Source: Isoetes taiwanensis (taxonomy: Eukaryota > Streptophyta > Lycopodiopsida > Isoetales > Isoetaceae). From it: a stretch of 64,000 nt of DNA. Of this stretch, positions 35,095-47,775 are shown in pieces. The DNA lies in the NCBI GenBank assembly GCA_021234155.1, contig JAJEKV010000008.1:1881521-1945520 (forward strand), in the 5' to 3' direction. The notes below the pieces were generated by a model. That model did not search any database. It had not been told where the DNA came from and saw only the letters and a list, made by a program, of their open reading frames with translations. Every line of letters begins with the position of its first letter. Within the stretch, counting starts at the first letter, position 1. Made by a program: the position numbers and the translations under genes.

Positions 35095-36785
35095 TCAGGG
35101 TTCGTATGGCCAAAAATGGCTAGAAGAAGCAACCATAGGATCTCCCGAAAAAGCTCTCGAACGCCGCGGCAAAGTGAAATTGGGATCATCAAGAATGTCC
35201 ATATTGAATTGTGTATTCTTGATCACATCATAGTCCACATCGGGTGGAGCTTCATCTCCTGGATTTGGTGGATCTACGACTTCTTCAACTACAAAGCCGA
35301 GTGGTCTCTCCGTCACGGGGAACAAATTGCTGATGGTAGGATTCGGTGAGGGCGGTCAAGTCTATCTAGAATCCCCCTTAGGCACTCATGCTTAAAGCGG
35401 GTCACTTTCAATACAATGCAAAATCTCTTATTCAAAGAATGAAGCTCGCCAAAAGAACCACAGAGAAGTAATCAAAACACCCCTCGCTCCCCGGCGGTAC
35501 CATTTTCTCGCGACGAGGTACGAGCATGTAGCGAGACCCAAATTGGTTTTCTCATAATTATGTCCCCTCGCAAGCCTTGCCACCGCAATCCGGCAGAAGT
35601 TCCGGCCATAGCCTCGGTCTCCCCGCCTTCGTCTTCTTCGTTAGCCAATGTGAACCGGGTGGCGCTTTCTTGAGATGATCATAGGGGAACTTGAGGTCAA
35701 TAACTGACGGAGGAGGACCTTCTTTCAATCTTTGTGGCATACACTGATGAATGGGCCTCCCTGAACTCCCCCGGGAGCGGATTCTTGTATTCGGCCCTCA
35801 TACATGCCAATATAAACTCGGATCTGGAATCCGGATCATCCAATACTGATGAAATCAAAAGTTGTGCTCCGCCTTGCAAAGACTACTATCCAAAAAGAAT
35901 GTGTGGTGTTCTTTTACACTGTATTAAAGAAATTTGTTAGTGTGGTTTTGTCCCACATTGGAAATATGCCTCTAGTGTCCAGGGCAATCAAGGATACTGG
36001 TACAGGAGTGCAAACAACTTGTCCCTTGCTGTCTGTTAGTTCAACTTCAAGAACGAAGTCTTCAAAGATCCTCTCTCTTCAAGACAAAGATTGGCATTAT
36101 GAATCTTGCCAAGGGGTAGTGGCATCGCCATCAAAAATGCCTTCCCTTGCCCACTCCTTTTCAACCCACTTACTATGCAAGGTGGCCATGGAAATCAGGG
36201 TCGGTATCCCTGCCCCAAGATCGCGAAGACTGGTGATCATGAAGGACTTGAACTTCCTCTAAAATTATCCTTCACGATGCAAAAATCTCCTTCTTCAAGA
36301 AAGATATGGATCTTAGTGTCTTTTGCCCTTGCCTTGAAGAATTGCTTACCTCAGATAATCACTAGTGACCTTGACGGTCTTCCCATCCAAGACTTCTCGA
36401 ATGTAACTCCAAAGCTGTAGTCCATACCCCTCATGCACCTCGTAGGTCTGACCAAGTAGTCGATTCTTTTGCCCGGGGCCACAGGTAATAGTTTGTCCCT
36501 TGTTGTCTTTTAGCTTGCAAGATTTCCACAAGTTCCATAGGGACCACGAATAATCGAAAAATATCCTCCGCATGAAGACCCACCGTTTGAAATCTTTAGG
36601 ATGCTTACCGCGCATGGTAACTTCAGCCAGAGCCGGATAACGGGGAAACAACAAGTTAGACTTGAACATTTAATGAGCAAAATGGCTGGCGGGGCATTCA
36701 TTTGGTGAGGTGAAATGGCGCTTCGCATGCCGCTTTTGAGTGAAATGGCCGTTTGGTGAACAAATGGCCACGGCAGCCATTTCAT
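35095..36785 (-). pseudogene. Unrecognised decayed coding region, minus strand
   Basis: Minus-strand frames that look coding are 36669-36346 (RGKHPKDFKRWVFMRRIFFD), 35879-35697, 35740-35558 and 35325-35095, the last ending in a Pro/Asp-rich segment (VVDPPNPGDEAPPDVDYDVI). They line up on one strand below the ParB-like fragment and may be its continuation. I do not recognise the family. Confidence 0.35.
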
Positions 36786-36892
36786 AATCTTTGCGTAAAA
36801 ATTAAAACATGTACCTTTGTATGGTTCTCGAGATTGCCCGCGTCCCCGATGGGATCAGGCTTCCCGCGAGAGCATATTGCCGCCGCAGTGGG

Positions 36893-37303
36893 TTATGTTA
36901 TCAATGAATGGCTCTTTGAAAATAGTCTTCGCAGCTGATATCGTGACTTCACAACCGAGCTGCGTATTCCCGTTAGTATCGCCTGCACAACACTTCGGCG
37001 ATTCCGTTGAAGATAAATCTTTGACATTTGCTCTTGGGACTTTGGTGTGCCGAGTCTTCTACATACAAGTTGAGCAGCCATAATCGAATGATTACCATTC
37101 ACTATATAATAGTGCATCCCCATGAGGTCATCCCCTGGTTTCCAAGGACCAGCTTTTTTTGTGAGGGGATTGAATGGAATCACATCACCGGAGTGAAGAC
37201 CGGATGTGGGTCTCTCCGAAAGGACTCCACCAAAGTTTTGACGTGGCTCCATATTCCTTTGGTCTAGATGTCGATTTGCTGGTCCTTGATATAATTTGAA
37301 CAC
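36893..37303 (-). pseudogene. Possible ParB/Srx-like N-H-S motif protein fragment
   Basis: The minus-strand frame contains GDVIPFNPLTKKAGPWKPGD, then HYYIVNGNHSIMAAQLVCRR. The pattern of a beta-strand followed by (V/I)-x-G-x-H-(R/S)-x-x-A-A resembles the nucleotide-binding motif of ParB/sulfiredoxin-fold domains. An upstream N-R-H-L and S-E-R-P segment also fits the usual 'x-x-R-P' lead-in. The fragment is probably the N-terminal part of the decayed region at 35.1-36.8 kb. A plant transposon-associated protein of this kind is plausible but unproven. Confidence 0.35.
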
Positions 37304-37379
37304 GCTCTATTTTTTAATGAATGTGACACCGAGGAAACAGGAAAAAGTATGGATCGTAAATTTTTTGCAGTATTCTCTC

Positions 37380-38180
37380 TTTTTCCTCTTCCTCCTCGAC
37401 CTTTCCACCCGAAGATTTGCAGGCACCTCTAGCAAGTGCTGAGCTATTCTTAATGTGAGCTTCTTTGGCTCTAGCTTCTTAATGGGGACCCTTTTGGCCG
37501 GTGTGTCCGCAGGATCCTCGCTATGCCTTGGGCTCGGAGGTTCACCACCACTTCTAGGACTTCCAGCAGGACTTGGAGTCCGAGGCGCTCTCCTTTGTTT
37601 TTTTGGTGTCCTCTCCTTCTCAAGGCTCTCCCACCAGGCTTCTTTTTTCCCATCCGGTTTCCTCCTGCCTCCACTTCCTTTCCCTCCGCTTTCCTGTGGT
37701 CGCCTTTCCTTCCTTCCCCCCTTGCCTTCCCTATCCTTTTCTTTCCTTGCCCTTTTTCTTTTCCTTCTTTTTCCCTTTTCTTTTATCTTCCTTCTTTCTT
37801 TTCCTTCTCTTTTCTTTTCCTTCTCTTCCTTTTCCTTCTCTTCCTTTTCCTTCTCTTCCTTTTCTTTAGATTGACTTTCTTTTCCTTCTTTTCCATATCC
37901 GGATCTTTGTGATCCTTTCTCTTAACTTTCCTCTTGCCCGTAGCCTTTCCTTCCTCCTCGTTCTGGACATCCTCGGTAGAAGATGAGGAGTCTTTTGCTT
38001 CGGCCGCGGTGTATCCCTAGGTTGTCTTGTATTTCTTCTTGCTCCTCGCTTTTTAGCCAGCCGTCCATGGTGAAAGATTTGTTTCTATTTGGGCTATTGC
38101 CTTGACAATCTAATGAAGGGGATTTTAGAGCTGGGTTCAATGGTGCGGAAGAATCCTTAAAGCCCCTCAAGATTTCTTGT
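37380..38180 (-). other. Low-complexity charged region (Lys/Glu-rich on the minus strand)
   Basis: From about 37660 to 37910 the plus strand is almost pure pyrimidine, with CTTCTCTTCCTTTTC repeated. The minus strand would encode alternating Lys/Glu/Arg runs, as in disordered nuclear proteins. Minus-strand frames on either side (37674-37471 and 38170-37922) are open for short spans. It may be a disordered exon of the decayed protein above, but simple-repeat origin is equally possible. Confidence 0.35.
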
Positions 38181-39010
38181 GGACGCTGGTGTAGGCTTCC
38201 TTCTGGTATGACAGTGACGCGCTAACCGCCCGAACCAGCTACATTTACCGTGCTGTGAGACGTAAGTAGGATCATAAGAGCTTCGGTCACATAGTACACA
38301 ATTGTTCCTGCCTTCAGTATCTTCCGCAGTTTTGGGATCAATCTCTTGTATTATTCAATTTGGACCAGATACAGGCAGTAAATGGGTGTTGCATCATCTC
38401 CTTATAAGGAGGCGGGCTCTCCTTCTGCAGGTCTCCTTTAGGCTGTGTAATAGCGGTGGGGGCTCACCGCATTACTTCCATGCACCGATGCACATCTGCT
38501 CGGCATCATAGTCTGGTGGGATTGAAATTGTGTTCCATGCGTAGATAAGCTGCAACAAAGAGGCATCAGCAACAAGGCATCCAAGTAAATGGTTTGAACA
38601 TGAGACAGGTTGTTGTTGGCGATAAGCGTGGCGCCATTTTATATCGATCAGTGCGCCACGGAGGCGTGGCGCCCACTATCCTGCGTTTGGTGGGGCGCCA
38701 CGGTCAAACCACTCCCCTTGTAATATTCCGGGGTAGTTTGGAAGGAGAGTGAATCGGGCAGGTGGGCTGCAGTCGTAGGGAATACCACAACCGAGCAGCG
38801 GACGAGATGACTAGGCAAATGGCGCGTGGCTCCGTTGCTCTGGTCGCATAAGCAAATCGACGGTTGAGGTACATTTCCACCGTTTGATGGAGTGCCTCGA
38901 CCAGTCAGGGGCCTCCTTCCAAATGTTCGGAAGATGGTTGGAAGGAGGTGGCTGGCCCAGGTCCAGGCCCCAAATTATAGGAAAATACATATCACGAATG
39001 ACTCCATTAG
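38181..39010. other. No supported gene; GGCGCC words near 38630-38700
   Basis: The stretch contains GTGGCGCC-type words at about 38628, 38665 and 38693 and otherwise only short frames. Confidence 0.4.
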
Positions 39011-39370
39011 TGTAGGGCTAGACGCAGATAAAATGGCCATGGTCATTTGCCAACAACAAGTTCCCAATGTATGCTATTAGACATCAAATGGCGCCATGGC
39101 CCATTTGCCAACAACAAGGCCCTATGGTAAGTTATCAAATGATCAAATGGCCATTTGCCAAACAACAAGTCCCAAATGTATGTTACACATCAAATGGCGC
39201 CCATGGCCATTTGCCAACAACAAGACCCTATGGTAAGCTACCAGCATCCTAAAGTAAGCTAAGACCTCTAAAGTGCACTTCATCATCCAAATGGCTTCAT
39301 GGCGCCATTTGTCAACTATAAGACCCTAAAGTGGTTACTGTGCATCTAAATAGCGCTGTGGGCCCATTTA
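39011..39370. repeat. Tandem repeat with AAATGGCGCCATGG palindromes, cluster 2
   Basis: Four or so copies of a unit of about 55-60 bases combine CAAATGGCGCCATGGCCATT with TTGCCAACAACAAG and CCTATGGTAAG. The units are slightly divergent. Confidence 0.8.
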
Positions 39371-39559
39371 GCCCAAACAAACAATGCAAGTAGACGAACA
39401 TACCGTCTCCTTGAGGTAAGCTAGCTCGCTCCACATTTTGTTGAGCTCCAGAATTGTCCATTTCATTTCAAGGCTTTGAATTTGGTCCAAAAACCGTGTG
39501 TATCTAGATGTGTTGAGGCTAAGGAATCAAGGGGAAATGGGTTTTAAATCACCAAAAAA

Positions 39560-39920
39560 GGATGAAAAAGGGTTGCTTTTAAAGGCCTGGCGCAGGCGCC
39601 GGGCGGCAGGGCGTCAAGGCCAGCGCTAAGGTCGTAGGCGCCGAGCCGAATCAAAACGTAATGAAGCGTAATGAGAAGCTTCGGGAAAACAGCGGCCAAC
39701 TAGGGCTCATCGCCGCCCAGCGCCATGCCCGCGGGCGTCCAGCTCTTATGCCCAGCCCACGCCTCGCCTCGCGGCTCGCTGCGTCCGGGGCCGCCCGCCA
39801 GTGGGGTTCGCCGGGGCGGCCCGGGGCCCATGCCCGCCAAATTTCCACCCACTCCCGCCATGCCCGCGGGCGCGTCCAGCCCCATGCTTCGCCAGCAATT
39901 CGGAATTTTGAAATGTAATA
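39560..39920. other. GC island, no recognised gene
   Basis: A block much richer in GC than its flanks (GCCATGCCCGCGGGCGTCCA occurs with a near copy about 135 bases later). Frames on both strands are Ala/Arg/Pro-rich and compositional. Confidence 0.5.
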
Positions 39921-40689
39921 TTTTCTAAACGCCTTCAAATTTGAACATAAAATTCAAAATTCTACCACCAAGAATTAACATAAAAGTCAAAATTCTCACC
40001 GTGATATTGAAATTTGATCACGGCCCAAATTTGAATCGGCCCTGCTTTGAAAATTGTACTTCTTGCCTTTTAAAGCTCCCTTCATTGCAGCCCCACTTAA
40101 TCGCTGACTCATGCCACGACACGCTAGACGTTGCAGGCACCTGCTCAGCGCTGGACCGGGCCATTGTTTGCCCTGCTACCGCCAAGGCTGGTGATAAGGC
40201 GCGCTTCTCAGCGCCAGGCGTAAACTTTGGTAAGGCGACATAAGTAGCTCGCCAGCGCTTTCAAGGGCCACGTAAACCTGTGTGATTCTATGCCTGGCTT
40301 AATCCTCCTTCTTTCTTCTCGACCCTTCTTGGCGCTTTTCTTCGGCCTTTCCCATGATTCTTCGCTAATATATATCCGGGCTGGATCGCCTTCATTTTCC
40401 CTCGTTTCTATCTATCTGTGACATACCACTATGGACTTTTATCTAATATCAAGTAAGTCCATCAAGCTTCGTATAAATTTGCCCCTATTGTCGCTTTTAT
40501 GTGTATAGAGTGTTCAAATGTCGACATTAATGCCGCTAGGACACGTAACCTTGGTTTCAATTGCAAAGTTGGCATGGGGTGCCCATGTTATGCATGCCCG
40601 CTTATATTGACACATATACAACAATGGGAGCAAGAATGCATAACATAGGCACCTCGTAGATTTTGTGATGGAGTTAAGCCATTTGGTGG

Positions 40690-40905
40690 GATAGTGTTGA
40701 GTCAAATGATTGCCATGGCGCCATTTACGAATATTGTTTGATATAATGACCATAGCGCCATTTGATCCAAATCACACCTATGAATGTGCCATAGGTGACT
40801 TGATCAAATGGCCATGGCGCCATTTGATCCAAAACACCTTTAATTAAATGGCGCTTTTCATGGCGCCATTTGATCCAAGTGTTCACCGTTTACCGGCCAT
40901 TTAGC
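40690..40905. repeat. AAATGGCGCCATTT palindromes, cluster 3
   Basis: Four copies of a C-A-T-G-G-C-G-C-C-A-T-T-T core lie within about 170 bases (near 40717, 40753, 40818 and 40862), separated by TTGATCCAA words. Confidence 0.8.
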
Positions 40906-43030
40906 TCCAAATTTGGACCAAAATTTATACATTTGTACTAAATACCATTTTCGTTATTTTTTGCTTATTTTCCTCTATTTCATATGTTCTCGAAAGTGTC
41001 GCTTGCTTGATTGAAACAGTTTAATTTTCCCCCCATTACAACCTATTTCGGAGGGACAATTGTTGCCCTGGGGACATATTTTGAATAGAACCACTCTTCA
41101 TGGGAAGGAAATAGATCCTTCAAATGTAGCAATGAGGTCACGCTTAGTCCGCGATCCCATCGACAGAGTTTCCAGCCCCGAGGGGCGGATAACATTGGTG
41201 AAGCAAAGAGGGCACATTCATTCAAAGGGCCTAAGAGGGATGTAAAACCAAATGAGTGGCCCTCCTCAGGTGAAGATACGCCTTCTTAGATCCCTCAATT
41301 TGCCCTCTTCACAAGAGGATTCATCTAGTAGTCCATCCGCCAAGAGAGGCTCACGGACATCGCTTCGCCATCGCGGGTGAACCAAGCAACCGCGCTAACA
41401 AATGAAGAAGACGAGATAGTAGAGGAGATTGAGGTCATGAGAATCTAGCTGCCCGCCTTGGTCTCCGTGTTGTTTAAGCCCTCAAGATGAGAGATGCCTA
41501 CTACCTCGCAATTGATCTACTAGGTTTGCCATGCTACATTCTTCACTCCTCAAGACGGATCTAAATATTCTGGAGGCTAATATAGTCTTTAGTGATCCTC
41601 GATGCTATAAACGATGAGTTCTTGGGTGTATCAAAGGTCCGACTTTCAGTGGGGTAACATAATAGATCCAACGGAAACCAAAAATATCGTGTCATGTCAT
41701 GCTTGTGCTGAGAGGCCTATAGCTAACAGTCTAGTAAACTTGGGAGACCCATGCTGTTTTGCTTCATGATGGTAGGACAGTTTCACAAACATTTACAAGC
41801 TCTTGCTGCTCTCGAACATGATGATTTTAGAAGTTGGTGTTGGAAGTTTATGTTGAGAAGCTAATTCAAGAGGAAAAGGAAATATACATATGTGAAGAGG
41901 GTCGGGGAACCAATGGGGGGATGGGTAAGGAGGAGAGAGGATGCGCAGCTTCAAGGCAATTAAAGTGATCTAAAAACCAACATGCTGCAAGGACTTAATG
42001 TGTCAAAAAACTGAGCGACGACAGTATATGTGCCTTAAGAAAAGAATTTTATTCTCAATCAAGCAGCGGTGCGATTACGGCTTTTTGATGTGTTGTAACT
42101 AGTGCTGTACAGGAAGTCGGGCCGAAAGTAGTGGTGGTCTGCGGAGTGGAGTGTCGCTAATTTCCGCAAATGCTGTGGTTTTTAGGAGCGTCACGTTTTA
42201 TAGTTGGAGAAAGAGGTTGAGTTAGGTGGAAAACGCATGGTATCTGGTAATACAGCTCTAAGAAGCCTAGATCTGGTGACACTAGCTACTGAAAAGTGTG
42301 TGCCCGATACCTTCATTAGTGAGAATGCAGAGCATTCCACATAGAAACAAAGGAAAGGATGATATGAGGAGAATGTTCGGTAAACTTCCCTTCCATAATG
42401 GAAAAGAGTATATATATGAGAGGGAGGTGGGGTGTGGTGGAAAATTGACAGGAAAGAAAATCTTGCCCTCTTTTTTACAATATTTGGAAGAAAAGAGTTT
42501 CCAGGGCGTATAGCAAAAAAAAAAAAGATTCTCAAGTGTAACATATGTGTAGTCATCAAGCCCGAAATTGGAAAAAGAACAAAAGATATAAGGGAGAGGC
42601 AACCTTTTCAATTCACCCAAGGGCGGGCACATATGTTGGAACAACGTTCAGTAGGAGTCAATATTGGCATTGGCGTTGCATTATCACATTCAGTCGAAGT
42701 CACCCCCTGTGATAATACATGATAAGATGGATCGAGTCAAAACACTCACACCAAGAAAGTCACCATCTCTCAAAAAGTCTCCGCTTGGGAGAGGAGATCA
42801 GCTTTGAAGAGCAAATGACTTGACAGAGCATTGACACATGGTCATGGTGAACTTATGGCCATTTCTCTCTTGATCTTTGGAGGACACCAAAACCTTTCAT
42901 GTTGGATCACTTTCTAGGATCCTACACTATCTTGGGAGTTATGGGAAGAGACAAGTGTGGTGTGATTTGTGTGGGAAGCGTAACTGGCTACGGTTGCAAA
43001 ATTGATGCAAGCCCTTCTAAAAGATACTAG
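40906..43030. other. Decayed sequence upstream of the DUF7869 relic
   Basis: Short plus-strand frames only. This would be the place for the upstream part of the DUF7869 protein, but I cannot trace it with confidence. Confidence 0.35.
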
Positions 43031-44287
43031 GCCAATCGCAACATAAACTAGTGGAGACACAAGAGATGCCTTCATCTTCTAGTGCCAAACTTAGAAGGCT
43101 TCAATCCTCTTCCCTCTAAATCTCTACTACAGTTGGATAATGCATGGTCAAAAATAAAAATAGATATGTGTTCTCCTACCTCTCTTATTTGACATGGCTT
43201 AAGGTATTCGATGAGATTCAAGGTTGGCTTCATGATGGTTGGGCACACTCATGGCGACGATATTGATGCATTGTTTGGGAACTTTTCGGCGTTAATGAGT
43301 TCATCGGATGCTCTAACTTTGCACGAGTTGCTTTACTTGTTTAGCAAGTGCAATGCAAAGTCTCCTGTTCCATATTTTGTGGATGAAGTTCAGTTGGAAA
43401 GGCTTTGTCAAGGGATATATCCCGATAAAGACCAGCGTCTAACGAGGCCATACCGAGGCCATTGCTATTCCGATTTAAAATGGATGGAAAATGGCCCATT
43501 ATGCAATATAAGATCGGACCAACCCATAAAGAGTGGATTCAGGAAAATGGAATAAGAATGTGGAAGGAGGATGAAAATGGTGAGCCAAAGCGTTACCAAA
43601 GGGGTGCCTAAAATATCCCTCAAAGGAAGACATTGAAAGATCTCCACACGGCTTTGCGACTGGCATCGGCGCAAGTACACATAGCATTATGGAATTCCTT
43701 GCCAAAATCGGGGAAGATAGTGTGTTTGCACGGCGGTTACAAAGCAACTATGGATTCTTGGAGCGAGATTCTTTTATGTTTGGAAGATGTATCTCGGGGC
43801 GACCTCAAAATGATAACTTTTGGTTGCGTGCAAGGCAAGAACCTCTACAAGTTGCATTTTACTCGGAGGGTCGATGAAGCATTTGTTGCTTGTAAGACCT
43901 TGCCCACCATATTGTGGGCCAGCGGATGGGCGTCGGTGTTGCCTATGGATGAGTTCGATCCTCATGCACATGTTACTGAAAGGTATGTTTGTTTTAGTCC
44001 GACCTGGAGGCGATGAAACTCCAACGTGGTTGGGCTTTCTGAAGAAGATGCCATCCTAGATCGAGTCTACCAATTATGGTCACATTTATGTATCATGGTG
44101 GATGCACTCGTTGGTTATTGACTATACAGGTTGCTTAACTAAGCGTTGGCGACCCAATCCATCAGATCCATCAAGGTATGAGAAGTTAGATGCCATACAT
44201 TATGCATGGGATGCAAATGGCAAAAGACCGAAGACTGTTCCGATTCCAAAATACATTGTTGACATGTGGGGACATAGCATTAGCTAA
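43031..44287 (+). pseudogene. DUF7869-type transposon-associated protein, frameshifted
   Basis: The plus strand encodes PLPSKSLLQLDNAWSKIKNR, then a shift, then RFKVGFMMVGHTHGDDIDAL followed by F-G-N-F-S. In the family these are the blocks Q-x-D-N-x-x-x-x-N-K-N-R and F-x-x-V-G-H-T-H-x-D-I-D. Further frames (43633-44016, 44102-44287) keep the same direction. The family is found in plant and animal genomes as an uncharacterised, integrase-like part of mobile elements. The extra Asp in T-H-G-D-D-I-D and the shifts suggest a dead copy. It is embedded in the giant hAT between the two hAT transposase parts and so may be one of the insertions that split them. Confidence 0.65.
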
Positions 44288-44935
44288 AAGCTCTCAATCT
44301 AGGTCATGTTCTCGATAATCATGTATGTAATTTCTTTTGCTATAATACTTAAGCATTTTGAACAATTAATGTCGTTATTCGATACATCTAATTTATGCTT
44401 ATACTAACATCCTTACATCTATTATAATAGGTGTTTAATACACATCATTACATCGATGCACACACATTATTGATGGCATACATATAATTTAGATGCACAT
44501 ATTATTGATGGCATTATAGAGTCGATGATTCACTCATCATCAATCCACCTTTATTGTGATCGCATTCATTTCGTAGGCATGGCTCGGGAACCCAAAGAAG
44601 ATGGATCACAACACGAGTAAGGCGGGGCAATCACACTCCACGACCTATACGCTTTGGATTGTAAGTAAGGATCCAGCTTAACACCTTTCATTATCGTGAT
44701 TAATATCATTGTAGCTCATGGAGCAAAGAATGGTCTCAAACGATCATCATAAATATTATAAGCCATGATGGGAGATGAATGACTTACCGAATGGAGCTGC
44801 TTTTATAGTCGTTATAGAATTATTGGTATAATACTTCAGCATTATTGGTATTATCGTTGAGCATTATTATTATTATCGTCGGCATTATTGGTATTATACT
44901 TCAACATTATTGGTATTATACTTCAACATTATTGG
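44288..44935. other. AT-rich, no supported gene
   Basis: Contains short repeats of GCATTATTGGTATTAT (44820-44930, about five copies) and no coding signal. Confidence 0.55.
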
Positions 44936-45510
44936 ATTCGTAGCTATAAATTCTTTTACCTTGTTTTCACTTCTCACTTTTCATCCTTGCTTCTTGCTCC
45001 TTCATATTCCTTGTTCCTTGATCTTCTTGCTACTTGATCTTCCTTGTTCCTTGATCTTCTTGCTACTTGATCTTCCTTGTTCATTGCTTATGGCTACTTG
45101 ATCTTGATCCTTGTTCCTTGCTACTTCATTCCGTGCTCCTTCCTACTTGATCTTGTTCCTTGCTCTTGATCTTGCTCTGCTACTTGATCTTGATCCTTGT
45201 TCCTTGCTACTTCATTCCGGTGCTCCTTCCTACTTGATCTTGTTCCTTGCTCTTGATCTTGCTACTTGATCTTGTTCCTTGCTACTTGATCTTGATCCTT
45301 GCTTCTTGCTCCTTGATCTTCCTTGTTCCTTGATCTTCTTGCTGCCAGATCTTCCTTGTTCATTGCATCTTGCTACTTGATCTTGATCCTTGTTCCTTGC
45401 TACTTCATTCCCGTGCTCCCTGCTACTTGATCTTGTTGCTTGCTCTTGAACTTGCTACTTGCTCTGCTCCGTGTTCCTTGCTCCGTCGGTGATCCTTGCT
45501 TGCTTTTTTA
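44936..45510. repeat. Minisatellite of TTGATCTTG / TTGCTACTTGATC words
   Basis: About 570 bases made of variants of CTTGCTACTTGATCTTGATC, CTTGTTCCTTGCTACTTCAT and TTCCGTGCTCCTTCC, with higher-order repeats of roughly 90-130 bases. Confidence 0.9.
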
Positions 45511-45779
45511 AATGATTGGACCCAATCCTCCACAGGGCTACTCCAGAAGGCCTGCAATAGGGTATTTTTTAAGCGCCCTATATTTTTATAGGGCCCGAAA
45601 CAATCAAGCTACTGCCCATGTAGGATAAATAACTTGGCGTAGTTTGGCTGGCGATATTTTGCATCTTCTTGCTAAGATGGCGTGGCTGAATTAGCGCAAC
45701 CATGAAATTTTTATTTTCCTACATTAATAGATTGGCTATGAGCAAATTTGTGTTATTTAAGATAGGAACATGCTTTGGT

Positions 45780-46005
45780 TTCCCCAAATAATACATTCAA
45801 ATTGCATAGCCTATTTAACATCATCCAATTAAGTGTCACCTATTTAACCTATTTAGATCGCATAACCTATTTAACATCACCTAGTTAGATTGCATCTAAA
45901 CATATTTAACGAAATGAATATATCCAACCAATTTAACCTATTTAACATCACCTAGTTAGATTGCATCTAAACATATCTATCAAAATGAATATATCCGACC
46001 TATTT
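45780..46005. repeat. Tandem repeat, unit about 70 bases
   Basis: Copies of CCTATTTAACATCACCTAGT followed by TAGATTGCATCTAAACATAT occur near 45862 and 45938, with a shorter variant before them. Confidence 0.8.
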
Positions 46006-46127
46006 AATACATAATGAAACATCTTTCTTCACGAAAGACATGGAAATCGTGGAATGAATACAAATCGAGTGCTTTCTGCAAATGACAATAAAATATAATA
46101 TTAAAATTATCATCCCATTCATATTCA

Positions 46128-46208
46128 TTTCATATTCATATTCATATTCATATTCATATTCATATTCATATTCATATTCATATTCATATTCATATTCATA
46201 TTCACATT
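46128..46208. repeat. (ATTCAT)n microsatellite
   Basis: About 12 perfect copies of a hexamer ATTCAT. The alternating Tyr/Glu frame on the minus strand is a by-product. Confidence 0.95.
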
Positions 46209-47775
46209 CACATGAATAACGAAACAATTGCACCGAGAAAGAACATGAAAAAGACAGGGCTTCGACATGGTAGAATAAACTAAACTTGTGTGAAAGGGTG
46301 GTTTTACGATGCTAGCTCGGTCAAATTAAAAAGTATATATGAAACCCTAATTCTAGAGGATTACAAGTGGCGATTCTTAGATGGACATGTGGCGAGAAAT
46401 GTAATATGGCCATCCCCTTACCCATTCAAATTTACCTTGGTTTCCTAATTGGCTACCTCGATAAGTTCTTTTCCGCAGCGCAAAAATCGAATTGGCCACA
46501 CCCTATGCCTAGCAGGATTTAGTAAATATTGAATTGGCTACTAAACAAGTAAAATGTACAAATTAATTATTTTGAGCTGGCTACTACCCCCTTCCGGTCG
46601 GGCATGAGCGTGTATCCTACTCTGGTGTAGCCAACCATTTCTGAAAAAATATGAATGTGTGGCCAAGCCCCCGCAGGAACCACTAAAAATACCCCCGGCG
46701 AAGCATGCATGGCGATGCAATGCGGCTGGAATGGATGAGCTATGGGACCATTTCTTGGAGTGGAGGTTGCGCCCAGTCCCCACCAAGGAGCTTACAATGG
46801 AGTTGATCAACTTCATTCTGGGCGATTTGATTGTGGTCATGAGCCAGCGATGGAAATTAATCCATCCCCAGATGTTATAGGAGACTTGCAATGAGGGAAT
46901 GCTTGAACCCCCTCCTTATCACGGGCCGAGATGCTCAGCAATTGAGGCCTCTTCTTAAAATCTTTGGATATTTAGCACACTCTCTGGATGCATACATATC
47001 GAGAGTTCATTCATGAAATTTCTAAGGGACGGATGTATGGCCTTATTAGGGTGTACTACAATGAGTACAACGGTTTTTGTGGAGTTGGGTCCGCTCTTCT
47101 TCCGTGAGTATTATCCCCGTGGAATTACTTTTTCTAATGACTAGGTACCCCATATGGTGGGAAGAATCAGCATGGGATGGCGTGAGCTCTTGACTCCTAA
47201 CCGATCGTGGGTTAGACCTCGCTGACCCGAAGGGGAAAGGGAAGGGGAAGGGGTTAGGAACACAGGGGAAGGTTACTAGGGACATACATAGTTCATACTT
47301 TTGGTCTCTATTGTGTTTGGAAGTTGGTATATGATCACAGGTGTTATTATGTTCTCTAAATATTCATGTATGTATGATACACGGGTCTTTGCGTGTATAG
47401 AACCCACTGCATAAGGTCTATGATACAGTCTTGTACGCGTGTATACAACCCACATAAGGTCTATACAACCCCATAATAAAAAATTCCGGTTTACTAAAAA
47501 TTTTCCCATTATAATGAAATTGTGCTTTGTAGAAAGGATTGAATGGAGTGCCAGCCCTCCCGGACCTTTCAGTCTTGCCTTGAAGAATCAAAGGGCTTTG
47601 ATGGCATGACAAACAGGTTGCATGCACTTGACAACATTCTTTCGCCTCTCAAAATGTCTCCCTTCCAAGCATTTCGAAAGGGTGGCGAGCTTGCTGCCGG
47701 TGTTTTGAAACATTTTTTTTCCCTTACGCCTCCTCTCCCATTCAAAAGAACTCGTATGATTGAAGGTTGAGATAA
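46209..47775. other. No firmly supported gene
   Basis: A 73-codon plus-strand frame at 46659 (GMDELWDHFLEWRLRPVPTK) looks protein-like but I do not recognise it. The minus strand between 47775 and 47418 might continue the hAT gene, but family residues are not visible. Confidence 0.35.

Noticed and set aside
39651-39938. Ala/Arg/Pro-rich frames
   Set aside because: Same composition effect in a GC island; no family features.
46000-46233. Tyr/Glu alternating minus-strand protein
   Set aside because: It is a by-product of the ATTCAT microsatellite.
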